From NCBI RefSeq assembly GCF_963662255.1, contig NC_085068.1, forward strand, positions 5,084,001-5,148,000: 64,000 bases of DNA. Reading direction: 5' to 3'. This document shows positions 37,501-48,400 of the stretch, piece by piece; positions within the stretch are counted from its first letter, which is position 1, and each line of letters opens with the position of its first letter. Made by a program: the position numbers and the translations under genes. The stretch is from Cinclus cinclus (Eukaryota > Chordata > Aves > Passeriformes > Cinclidae). The notes beneath the pieces are model-generated. The model worked only from the letters and a program-made list of their open reading frames with translations. It searched no databases and was not told the DNA's origin.

Positions 37501-40500
37501 AGTGCAGCTGACCAGCCCAGCCACCACCACAGGGGCTCCTGGTAAAAGCAGACAAGGGTCCACACTGCTCTGCAGCCCTGCTCATCCAGCAGCTCCAGCA
37601 GAGCACCCAGCAGGCAAACTCCTCTGTTTATCACCAACTAAAATTTCCTCAGTAGCTAAAAACAGGAGCTGCAACTTCCCAGCACTGATTTGGTTCTACT
37701 GTGCAAATCCAGATCTTGAACTTTCTCCTCATTTATTTTTGCTACGGGTGCAACTAACAACACCAAGATCCACAAATCCATCCAGTGTCAATAACAAGTG
37801 TCTGTGCAAGCAGGGCCACACTGGCACAGGGAGGATTTGCCAGTAAAGCTCTATCAACACGGGGGTTTTTAGTGCAGAGCTGGCCATAGCTCAAAAATGT
37901 TTCCCAAGGCAGGCACAGCCACAGCTGAGAACTCAAGTAAGGAAGCTACAGACTAAAATATAGCAGCCTACAAATGTGTCCTGTTATAATTCAGAATGAA
38001 AATGCAAAATTTAAATTCCATTAGCAATCTTCAAGATTACTTATTAGCAAACCAGAGACTCATGTAGAATTAAGAAAGTGTAAGTATTATAAAGTTCATG
38101 GAAAGTTCCACATTAATTATACCACATAAACCCTTCGTCATTTTATGGGTTTCTTCATGCTCCTTGCACTTTATCCTCCCAAGGGATGTACCATGGGCCA
38201 TAAAACTTTAAAGTGCACAACAGCAAATCACAGAGAATCTGTGCTCTACCCCCACTCTCCAAACAACCCTCTACCCCTTTTCTTTTTCTTTAACTGGTTC
38301 TTAAATCTTTCGTGATCCAGGAGGTGAATTTAGACCTGCAGCCCCATTAACTACCACAGTTTTCCTATATAACATGTAGTTGGAAAGTAAAGAAATCGCC
38401 AAAAAGGATGTTCATCAGCTGCTGATCTGGAGACAGGTCTATACTGGAAATAAATAACGCAAGTAAGCTATAAACTCACAAACAGAAATTTTATAAACCT
38501 ATTATTATGAAATAATAAACTAAGGCTGGCCATCTCATTAACTACCTCAAGAGAGGGAAGAGGTGTTTAAACATTACAGATGGGCACTTTAGTACAAAAC
38601 ATTTTTTACTAAAATCCCAGTCTCATTCTTAATTAGGGAAGGGGCAGGCATCCAGCTGATCCCACCACCAATGACCAGCCACTGAGGGGGCAGAGTTGCA
38701 GCCCTACAGTGCACAAGTGGCACCACAAAAACACAGTGCAGAGAGGCCACCATAGTCACCCAGTCACTTACTGATCTCCACACACAGGCAAATCCAACAA
38801 ACTCCTTCTGGAAGAAATAAATGCAAAGAATTACTCCAGATCCAAACAACTGCAGGACTTCCAGGCTATTTCTCTCAGTTAAACTTCAATCCTGGCATCT
38901 TCCATCCATAAACAAGCAGCAACAGAAGCAAATGCAACAGCTCTTGGTCTGTTTGCTAGAAACATTTGTATGATTACAGTAGTAAATCTCTTGGCAACAA
39001 AAGCAGATTTCTAAATATCAGTCAAGGGTGGCTAAGAGAAGATAACCAGGTCCAGCTCTGCAGTGCTGCTGTCTCAGCAGGGCTCTGCTGGATGCCAGCA
39101 CTCAGACACTGGCTGAGCAAATGCATTCCCAGTCCTCCAGCACAGGATGCAGCCTGGGGCTGAGGGGAGGACACAAGGAAAGACTAAGCAGTTCAGGCAA
39201 AGGTAAAAAATGTACAACAGAAGCAAGAGACCAACACCAACCAGCATGTGTATGGCCATGACTGCTGTCTGTGTAGAATAAGCAAGGAAGGAAAAAACCC
39301 AGAAAGGATGAGGAGGGAATCACAGGAATGGTGGCAGTATGAAGGATGAGCAATAAAACAATTTTCTTCTAGAAGTTACTGAATCTTGCCTTAGTGTCTT
39401 GGAATATTTGTGATAAATACTTCATTGCTATGACAAACTCTACAAACAATTCTAAAACCACAAGAAACACAAATATAGATAAAGCTGCTGTTGTGCACCA
39501 GTGGCCCAGTTCTCCCCATCAGTAACATGCTACTTCCAAGTCCTTTTATCCTTTCCACATAGCAGAAAGTTTCTTGACATTTTGTAACTAAATTCAGTGC
39601 GATCACCAATTAGGTTAAACTACAAATTGTGTATTTTAGGGAAAAGCTGACAGCCAAATTTAGCTAATGAAGGCCTACACACTGGCTGAGGGCTAGGTGA
39701 CACAATCAGCTGTTTATTTCTCGTGCCCTAACGCTTAGCACTCTGCACGACACTTCCAAGTCTACTTTCCCTCACCAGCAAAACAAGCTCCTCTTTCCCT
39801 CTCCCACCTAGGCAGGCTCCAAGCACTTGCTAACGGAGCAAAAGGAGAATTCCCTTACAGTCAGAAGGTACACACAAAGACCTACTCTAAAACCAAACTT
39901 TGGGAGTGTTCAAACAGTGCAGCCACTTCCACCTCTCCTTGCAGCTCTTCGTGTTCATGCCTGACTTTCACCTCTTGGCTGCTAAATCTGACAAGTGCAC
40001 CAGAATGATGAGACCACTGCTCACCATCACCAACTCTTCAGTTGAGACATGTCATCAATTCCTTCACCCACTGGTTGTCACTAAAATTACATCATCAAAT
40101 TCAATGGCAACGAAGCCAAGGACTGGTGGATACTACTGGCCAGGTCTAGCAAAAAACAAACCATCTCTTTACTCAGTTCCCAATACTACAGATGTTCTCA
40201 ACACTATAATACATTTCCCAGAAGTCCTGAAGTACTGGCTAAGGCCAGGGCAGACACTTACTCTGACCTTACACGGTTGCAGCCACCAGTCACAAATACT
40301 TTCACTTCTTTCTTTTCATATTACAAAGAGTTTGGAAACCTACCTGGAGAGCTGGCTAGAAAAACCCAGCCCCCTGAAGCGTGCGATGTGAGCAGGACAG
40401 CGAGTACACACGTGTCCAGTGAGAAGAGAGTTTGCTCTTGTTCACCCAGTGCCACGACCACTCCTCAGCACAGAGCGGCCCTTCAGTGCTGCCCTGGGAA

Positions 40501-42293
40501 CAGGGCAGGTGCTGTACCCCAAAGGACTTGGGCTAAGACAGGCACCAGCACCCACAGGCAAACCTGCTTTTCCAAACCCACGGGGTTTAACCCAGCACTA
40601 ACACAACACAAGGCTTCCAGGAGCCAAGGAAGGTGAAAACACAACACAAAGTGAGGGGAGAAAACTACAAAGCAAAAACTCAGCAAGGTGTGGAAGCAGA
40701 ACACCGAAGCTGCAGGAAGCTGCTGGAAGCACTGCATTTCAATTAACCAGACCAGTATTCCACAAGCACTCCACCCAGCCTTGCTTCACTCCCTGGCAAT
40801 ATTTGGATTTGTTGGCTGGGGGCTTTTTCCCTTTAGACACATGTGGCTTACTGAAGCAGAGACAGAGGGACACTGAAAAAGAAAGGTCACATTCCAGCTC
40901 CCTCCTCCTGAAGGGTGTCTGGATAGAGGGAGGACAGCTACTGCCCCTTCCTCCAACAACACCTGCCTTTGTAAGGAGGTCTTTATAAGAGCCATTTAAG
41001 ACCACCAGTAATGCAAAGTCAGCATTGAGTCTTTAAATACTAAATTTAAAGGTATCTGTTTTAACCGTACTTCTACATCATCATTTCACTACATCATTTT
41101 CTGATACAGAAAATGAAACCTGAGTTAATACATCTCCAGGAAGGTTTCCTGCATATGTAGCTTTAAAACTGACAAAAATAAAACAAAAAACCTTTAAGCC
41201 AAAGTATTTGTGAAAATCAGTAACAAGAAGAGATGCAGAATTAAATTTAAAAAATAGAGTTTTAAAGAAGCCTTAAGCCTTACATTGGGAATAATACTAA
41301 TATAATACCAAAAGTATTCAAAAAATTGACCTCACAAACATACAGTTCCTAATGTTTGGAAAAAGGGAATGAAGCCCAGTCCCTGAACCTGTCCTGCTGG
41401 CTGACAGCCCACAAAGAGGGTCTAGAAACTTGACCAGGAGACAGTCTGCTTTCAATTTTGAGAACGGAAATTTTGGTAAAATCCCAACAACTGAGATTCA
41501 GCAAAAATTCTTGGGCAAGGAGTGGACTGAGCCGAGCATCAAATGCTGCCTCCTCCCCGCGACAGTCCGATCCTGCAGCACACACAATCCCGGTCATCAA
41601 CACACCGTAAGTTCAGGTTTGTTTAAGTAATAAACCCTAGGTAACACTTTAGCAGAGGGAAGTAAATATTTACTGTTTAACAACCAAATCGGGGATGTTT
41701 TGTTCTCAGAAGGCTGTTGTTCTCCAAATAGTCCCTCCAAAGCCAGTAACATCTGAGGCTCCACTTACCCTCTTCAGTCAGCCCACGCCACCAGCACCCT
41801 CAATGCTCAGGAGCTGTAGGGAGAAACAACACCTCCTCCTGCCATCCCACCTATGACCCTGCCTCAACTAACAGACAGAAAATTCAACAATCGCACTTAA
41901 GTGAACTCAGCACACAACAAAATTCCAGGCCCCTCTGCCAGCAAACGCAAAACACATGGGCACTACTCTCTGCAAAGCTCCTGGCTAATTAGAGGTACCT
42001 GCTGTGAGAACACAAAAAGGCTGTCCGTCTACATTCTTCCCTTTTTGAACTTTAAATTATTAAAAAAGTTTTTTTAAACTACACCCCCACTTAGCACCTT
42101 CTGATCAAGTTCGGAGCTGTCACAGCTGCCAAGATGGCACCGGCAAGGGTCAGTCCTCCCGGCTCAGCTCAGATGCACAAAACACAGCAGGAACTACAAA
42201 ACCCACAAACCCTCTGCTGCAGGATGGCAAAAGCCGCTGGGTCACTGAACCAGCCTCATCCTGCCCGAGGAAACCAGAAAGGAGGAAACTCAC

Positions 42294-42354
42294 CCGAGTT
42301 CTCCAAGCCGTGGAACTCTTTCCTGCGGCCAGGGGACAGCGGCGCCAGCCTCAT
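42294..42354 (-). other. Candidate alternative CAMTA1 first coding exon
   Basis: On the minus strand an ATG at 42354 opens the peptide MRLAPLSPGRRKEFHGLENS. It then meets a strong donor, TCGG|GTGAGTTT, leaving one base (G) of the next codon. That is exactly the phase needed by the CG-1-start exon, giving ...ENS-D-DHGN. The frame is open upstream to a TAA near 42.71 kb, so a longer first exon or a non-ATG start is possible. The segment is GC-rich and lies close to a CpG island and to a YY1-like AAGATGGC (about 42131). No homologue is known to me. The chance of matching phase is one in three, so this remains a prediction. Confidence 0.3.
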
Positions 42355-42769
42355 TCCAAACCTCAACTCCCGCCGGGGATCTCCCGCTGCTCGGGGGGGC
42401 ACAAGCAGCCCCAAGGGCAGCTTGGCAGGGAGATCCAAGACCAGGCAGGTCTGCAGAGCCGTGTGCTGCTGCTCAGAGGCTCGCCGCTGCTGCACCGCGC
42501 TGGGGGAATGGAGCAGGCGGCTCCCCAGTGAAAGCAGCACAGCTCCACAGCCGGCCCGCGAGCTGCCATTTACATCCGCTTTTAACTCATTGAAGTAACT
42601 ATAATGTAAAGCAACTTGTGCTCTCTCCTCCAGCACCTGCACTACTGTGAAACACTCTGCTCGAATCACGCCTTTAGCATTCCCATTTAAGTTTTTGACA
42701 GGTGGAGTTTAAGCTTAAGGAATGAATGGTTTATATGTCGTCTCCTTGAAAATCCACCGCAAAAGTAGG

Positions 42770-42985
42770 TCAGCGGGGGAGCAGCTCTGTGACTTCGTAC
42801 AACACCCCGGGCGCCGGCGCCGAGCCGGGGATGCTCCGCTCCTCACCTCCGCGGCGCGGCCGCGCTTTGCACGGGCACAGAGCAGAGACAGCGCCGGCCC
42901 AGCCAGCGGAGACGCCGGACGGCAGCGCGGGGCATAGCGGGCGTCTCGCTGGCAGCTCCTGCACAGCCCTACTCGAGAGCAAACA
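42770..42985. promoter_or_regulatory. Small CpG island upstream of the candidate alternative exon
   Basis: About 215 bp of CpG-dense sequence, including GGGCGCCGGCGCCG and GCGGCGCGGCCGCG. It is separated from the main CAMTA1 island by about 0.9 kb of AT-richer DNA. On the minus strand it lies 0.4 kb upstream of the candidate exon at 42294-42354, the right place for an alternative promoter. Function is inferred from composition and position. Confidence 0.45.
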
Positions 42986-43894
42986 CGGCTGCCGACCCTC
43001 AGCAAAAACACACCTCACCCGCCCCCTGAAATCAGGTACCAAGACCAAACACGACAAAAGTTGCAGTAAATATCAAGCGGAAAGGACAAGTTACGTTCCC
43101 AGTCAGGGAGCACTGACCTGCCTGGTCCGTAGAGCCGCAGCCTCACAGGGCTGAGCACACTGAAACCCGTGCTTTACAGAGCAAAAATCCATCGTACATT
43201 GGTACAGGAAGCCTGAAAAGTGAATCGAACCCGATTGTGCTTTGGTGACAATACTGTCACCCTTGAAAGAACGAAAACGTCACAGTGAGAGCCAGGAAAT
43301 CCAGGTGAACGCTCGCCCTCTCCTCGCACACACCCCTGTTAGCCAGGTGGCATTTCACTGCTTCAGTGCAGTTAATCATGTACTTCAACGCAAGTGAGTA
43401 AAGAATGAAACCCGACGTTTTCCAGACCAAAGGAAAGATCGAACGAATGGCTTTGGGAGCATCAAAGAGATTAGTAAAAGATGAAGCCAACAATACTCAA
43501 AATCACCCCTACTACTTAAATTTTAGATTTATTTTTTTTGCAGAGCCTTTGAATTTCACGGCGCAATCAAAACTCAAACCTATGCCCAGAGGGGTTCTAC
43601 AGCCGCCAAGAAACAATGCAAAAAAATATATTCCCAAAGCAAAAAGAAAAGAAATTCAGACAAAAGGCAGGATAAGAACCCTTGTAATCTATGAAGAGGT
43701 TTCCCAGTAAAGAATGCAAACGCGTTCCAGACGACGATGTACATCTGCTGTGGCAGATAAAGAAAAAAAAAATCCCTATTACTTACTACTAAACACCGTT
43801 CCTTGAGATGCCCAACTATAACCAGGCCAGTCCCTGGGGTATTGGCATATTCAACCGGATTTAGGCAGGGATTGCGAACTGTCCTCTGCTCTCT

Positions 43895-45460
43895 CCTCCC
43901 GCCCCTGTAAGATGGAGGCGCCGAAACCGGTACCGGCCGCGACTACCCGGCCGGCGGGGTCCGGGCCGGCACCGCTGCCCGAACCGGCCGGGACAAACTT
44001 ATCTCAAATAACTCGAAATATCCAACCCGCCTCCCGCCGAACCCGGGCCACGGCCCCGCTCCCGCCGGGCCGGGGGCAGGAGCGGCGGCGGAGCGGCGCT
44101 TCCCCCTTGCGGACGCGCCGGCCCCGCTCCCGCCGCTCCGGCAACTTTCGGCCTCAGTCGAGCGCCCCGGGGCCCCCAGCGGGGCCGGGCCCGCGCCGCG
44201 CTCACCTTCGCGCCTGCCGCTCCGCCCGCCCCGGCCCGCCCGCGGCGCGGAGGCCCCGGTCTGGCGGGGCCGTGGCCAAGGCCACCCAGCTTCCGACGGG
44301 CGCGCGCCCGCGAGGCACGTGCGCCGCCGCCGCGGGGGGGGAGGCGGGGGCGGCCCGGCCGTGGCGAGCGGCGGCCCCGCGCTGGGGCCTCCATGTTGGC
44401 GGCGGGCGGGCACGTGCCGGCGGGCGGCGGGAGGCGGGACCGTGCCCGGCCCGGCCCGGCCGCCGCGGCCCCCTCGCCACGCGGCCTTCCTGCCGCACAT
44501 GGCCCGCCCGCCGGCCCGGCCCGGCCCCGCGGAGGCGCCGCCGCCGCCGCAAACTTCGCGTCGCGCGGCCCGGCTTGGGCCGCCGCCGCCACCGCCCCGC
44601 GGCGGAGCCGTGGCGGGGGGCGGGGGCGGCCCGGCGGGCAGGCCCGGCGCGGGGCCCGGCGCGGGGCGGGGGCGGCCCGGCCGCGTTCTCACCTTCCGGC
44701 TTGTTTTCGGCGGCCATTTCCCCTCCGCGCGCCACATCCTCCTCCGCCTCCTCGCGACCGGGACCAGGCGCGCGCCGCCTCCTCCCGCGCCGCCGCCGGC
44801 CCGGCCGCCCCGCGCGCACCGCGCACGCCCCGGGCCGCCCATTGGTCAATCCGCCGCACTGACATCCCTGGCCTCCAATCGTGACAGGCTGGGGGCGGGC
44901 CCCCGGAGGGGATGGGCGCGATGGACAAGCTGCCCCGCCAATGGCAGTGCGGCAGCGCTTCAGTGGCACGCGCCACAGCCATTCAGCAGCGGCGCTGGGC
45001 GGGTGAGCGGGGGGCAGAATAGAACGTGTGATCGACAGCCGCAGCAGCCACTGGAGGGCCGAGATCGCGTAACTGACAGCCGCCGCAGCCAATCGTCCCT
45101 TGGGGGAGGCGGGACTAAGCGGCTGACGCACACCACCGCGCGCGCCGGCGGCCAACGAGCAGCGCCGTCCCGCAGAATGACGGCACTCGGCACCAATGGG
45201 ACACGCGGCCCGCCCGCCCGGCCGCGACCCCGCCCATTGCCTGCGCGCGGCCCCGGCGGGCACCGCCCTCCCCGCGCCCGGTGACCCCAAACAAAGGCGG
45301 CGATTGGCGCGGCCGCCAGTCCCCGCCCGGCGGGGCCGCCCCGCCCCGTGCACCGGAGCCCAGGCTACACGGAGAGAGCGACATTACCCCCGCCGGGACG
45401 CGCCGGGGTCGTTTTGTAAGAGGCGCCACCTGCGACCGCCCTCTGTAACGCCGGTGCCGA
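43895..45460 (-). promoter_or_regulatory. CAMTA1: CAMTA1 CpG-island promoter with a CCAAT-box cluster
   Basis: About 1.5 kb of extremely GC-rich, CpG-dense DNA spanning the CAMTA1 start exon. Upstream of the start codon, within about 470 bp, are six CCAAT pentamers: minus strand at 44841-44845 and 45303-45307; plus strand at 44875-44879, 44938-44942, 45089-45093 and 45193-45197. These are NF-Y-type sites. GC boxes (GGGGGCGGGCC near 44891) and two CACGTG E-boxes (44316-44321 and 44410-44415) are also present. No TATA box is evident, so a dispersed CpG-type promoter is likely. The start site cannot be placed from sequence alone. YY1-like motifs occur at about 43909 (plus) and about 44390 (minus). 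Long open frames on both strands here are composition artefacts. Confidence 0.85.
44693..44737 (-). CDS. CAMTA1: CAMTA1 first coding exon (two overlapping start frames)
   Basis: The minus-strand ATG at 44737-44735 starts MWRAEGKWPPKTSRK and runs to the donor AAG|GTGAGA. This matches the human long-isoform N-terminus as I recall it, with Pro for Leu at residue 9. A second ATG at 44717-44715, in a different frame and with a strong context (G at -3, G at +4), reads MAAENKPE and leaves one extra base G. Spliced directly to the exon at 34597, this frame continues as E-D-DHGNSN, the authentic CAMTA1 sequence. The first frame would stop after ten further codons (M I M G T A M A V M, then TAA). The second ATG is therefore the likely start of the isoform that can be built from this window. 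The first needs an intervening exon whose length leaves one extra base. The Leu/Pro change in frame one is silent (Ala) in frame two if the human codon is CTG. Confidence 0.92.
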
Positions 45461-48400
45461 ACATGCGTGTCCTGGTCAGGGGGTCCGCCCGGCTGGGCTG
45501 GTCCCAGCGCTTCCCGAAGGGACGGAGATACCGATCCCCTAGAACGGAGAAGAACCCTCCGGGTGGGGAGCAGCTCCCGGGCTCTACCCCCTTTCTATGT
45601 GGCAGACGAAGCCCGGAGCTGTTTCCCTGCCCTGACCGGCGGCCCCCGAGGCTGCAAAGGTTATTACCCCAATTTTCAGTATTGCTGAATATTTGGGGTG
45701 CTGTAGGCCCTCTTCCACAGCCGCAGCGTTTCAGGGTGCAGAGCACAATGCTCGGGTGAAACAGGCGTTCCGCGCAGTGTGCAGGGAGATGATAATTTGT
45801 GAGAGAACCAAGTTACGATGGCCAACGAGATGTTAAAGGTTTGAGACAGTCCTGCCCATCCCTCGAACACATTTTGAGAGAATGTCACAGATCCCACTCA
45901 GCATACCCTGCACAGGGCCGGGGGGTTGTGAAAGGGCTCCCACATCAAGGAAATTGCACTGTCCTTCTCAAAATTGACATGCCCCAAGGAGTGAAATGTT
46001 TTGCCCTGGCTGAGTCTGCCCCATCTCTCTCAAAGCTCGGTGAGCACAGGCATTTCAGCTTCCTCGAGTAGAGCTCTGCGGAACTGGACCACAGCTAATG
46101 CCTGCACAATGCAAACCAAGACTGCAACGGTTGTTTCCTTTGATGTGTGTGACTAAACACACAAAAAGGATATCTTCTCTTAGATCCTCCTGGGAACAGA
46201 ACTTCTTTAAAAAGACCTGTTGGTGCTTTGGCTTTCCTAAGGACCGAAGCTGTTTCCGAGCACAGACGAAAGGAGGATGGTGTGATGGGCCTCTACTAAG
46301 ACAGAAGAAAGGAATTTTCCTTTTTCCTATTTTCAGCAGCTGCTAATCTCGTGGAGCGTGAAAGGCACATTGATGAAGAGGCTTCAGAATGACAGGCTCA
46401 CTCCCGACGGTCAGAAAGCTTATCTGGTACAGTGTCCTATAAATACCCACAAATACTAACGCAGCCACAGGATCAGCTAAGACAGTTGTTTCCTTCAGCA
46501 CTTCAAAATATGCTGGAAATGGAAGCTTTTCTAGTTGCCACACTGGCAAAGAACTACCATTATCTTGATGAATTCTAGGAAATTTATGTCTCTCCTTGTT
46601 TATTCTTCCAAGGCGATCCATATGCTCAGCAGAGACACGAGGTAGCCATACAGTTGTTGTACTTCATACTTTGCATAGCAAAAGATAGTATCAGACTAAC
46701 AGAGGCATCCCTTGGTGCTGAGGGACAAGAAGCGACCTCCTGATGCAAGTCATGGACCTTTGGTTCATGCCTCATGGAGGTGTGGAGGGCCAGTCCATGC
46801 TGAATTCCTCCCCAGTGCTCCCCTCAGGGTGGCAGGTGCTGGAGCCCCTATGGACAGACCTGCCTTGCCCCTTCTTCTTCAGCAAGAAATGGAGCACAGC
46901 CCACAGTGCTTCTGCCCTGGGCCAGCTCACCTCCAGCCCCTGTAACATCAGGCCAGCATTCTCAAGCAGCTTGAGTTTCCATGTGGGTATCCAGGCAAAA
47001 CCAAGTAATGAAAAGAGATGAGAGAATGATGGGACCAACACAGCTCCTCCAATTGATGCAGCTTCTCACTCTGGTACCAAACACAGGAATGCTGGAGAGT
47101 TGTTGGGTTTGTTTCTGAGCCCCTCATGCTTGTGGCAGGAACTCAGGCTGCTCCCCACAGCAATTGCTGCCACAAACAGCCTTCCTGTTCTTGCCAGGGA
47201 AACTGGCACAACTGTTCATTCCACTCACAGCCCTTGCCGCAGTATTCACTGACACCCTTTGGACAAGTAACCATGGGGACTCTACATGGATCACATCACC
47301 CTGACATCACCCACAAACTAAATGAAATGCCGAGTCAGTTCTGTGCACACACACGAGTGTACATCTGTCTCTTTCCTCCAAGGCTTGAGCAGTTCCTTCT
47401 GCACTTCTATGGCTCATTAAAGCAACAAGGTCCATGCTCGGAAGGCCAAAGTTGTTCAGGACGCTGCCTGCCTTCTCCTGGCCTGCACAGCCTGGGAACA
47501 CGAACACGGGGAAGTGCTGCTGCACTAGTTGGGAACAGCTCCACTTCCAAGACTAACACAACCACCATGACTCCACAGCAGTGTGTACCCTGCTCTATCA
47601 TGTGTCTTTGGGAGTACTGCCTGGCTTTCTAGATCCTTCCTGGTCTGTAAAGACAATGAGATTTTGTGTGGATGAGAATGAATACAGCATTTTTAAGGGG
47701 TTACTGAAGCAGTGTATGAACTCTGCTCCATCTAGCTAATGAACTCATTCTCCTCCTCAACATGAGGTTTTCTGCCAGGAGACACAAACCCCTACTGAAC
47801 TCAATCTTCCACACCTGAAATTACCTAATGTTAGGTGTGTGATTTCTGTACACACAGGTTACTACAGCAGTGTGACCTGTGTAATACTAGAGATACTAAA
47901 TGGGGATTTTTTCCTCCAGCAAAGCTCCAAATATTTTCATTTAATTCCTGTGCAATAAAATGATAAGAAAGAAGCCATTTGAATTGAAGTGCTGCTGGTA
48001 TCTTTGAAGTTTCTCAGCTCCCACTGTTTAAAACTCAGTCCAATTGCTATTAAGGCACAGAGGTACTGAACTGCACAAGACTCCATGCATGGATGGTGTG
48101 GGATAAACTTGCTCACTGTTACCTTTCCAGGGGCTCCCGCACAGAGCAACCTCCAGCTGATAAGCAGCAAGAGAGGAGATGTGCCAGGAGTTTGTGCAGT
48201 CTGAATCATGAATAATTTTTAACAGCACACTGATAAAAGCTGCTGCTATGCTGGTGATTGGTGTCTGGGTTGGTTTCATTAAAAGGGAGGTGAAATACCA
48301 AGTTCATTTAAAATTCTTAATTGTCAGTCTGTGGCAGATGTGGGTCTGGCTTAGTTAATTGGGTTAATGTGATGATTTGGCATACAGAGCTCTATGCAGA

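Larger units (their letters stand above)
34598..44692 (-). other. CAMTA1: CAMTA1 first intron region
   Basis: This is the 10.1 kb between the first coding exon and the CG-1-start exon. The human long isoform has an additional 70-nt exon here (SVSQSVF...VPPIE, from memory), and I could not recognise it. The interval contains an AT-rich TAATTA-bearing stretch (36541-36800), two exon-like splice-site pairs (38772-38807 and 41769-41813), a candidate alternative first exon (42294-42354), a small CpG island (42770-42985) and the left shoulder of the promoter island. Open frames on either strand show no known domains. Confidence 0.8.

Noticed and set aside
40240..40300. CAGA|GTAAGT donor on the minus strand
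   Set aside because: In the required phase a TAA stop immediately precedes it, and no good acceptor is paired with it.
43912..45353. Long open frames on both strands (up to 383 codons) around the CAMTA1 start
   Set aside because: Extreme GC content removes stop codons. The translations are Pro/Ala/Arg/Gly-rich in every frame and have no domains. Only the short CAMTA1 exon is supported.
46343..46621. 92-codon minus-strand frame (MDRLGRINKERHKF...)
   Set aside because: The amino-acid composition looks protein-like, but I recognise no family, it has no splice partners, and its length is within chance.
47126..47632. 168-codon plus-strand frame in the intergenic region
   Set aside because: Cys/Ser/His-rich without any domain or promoter context. 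Judged a chance frame.
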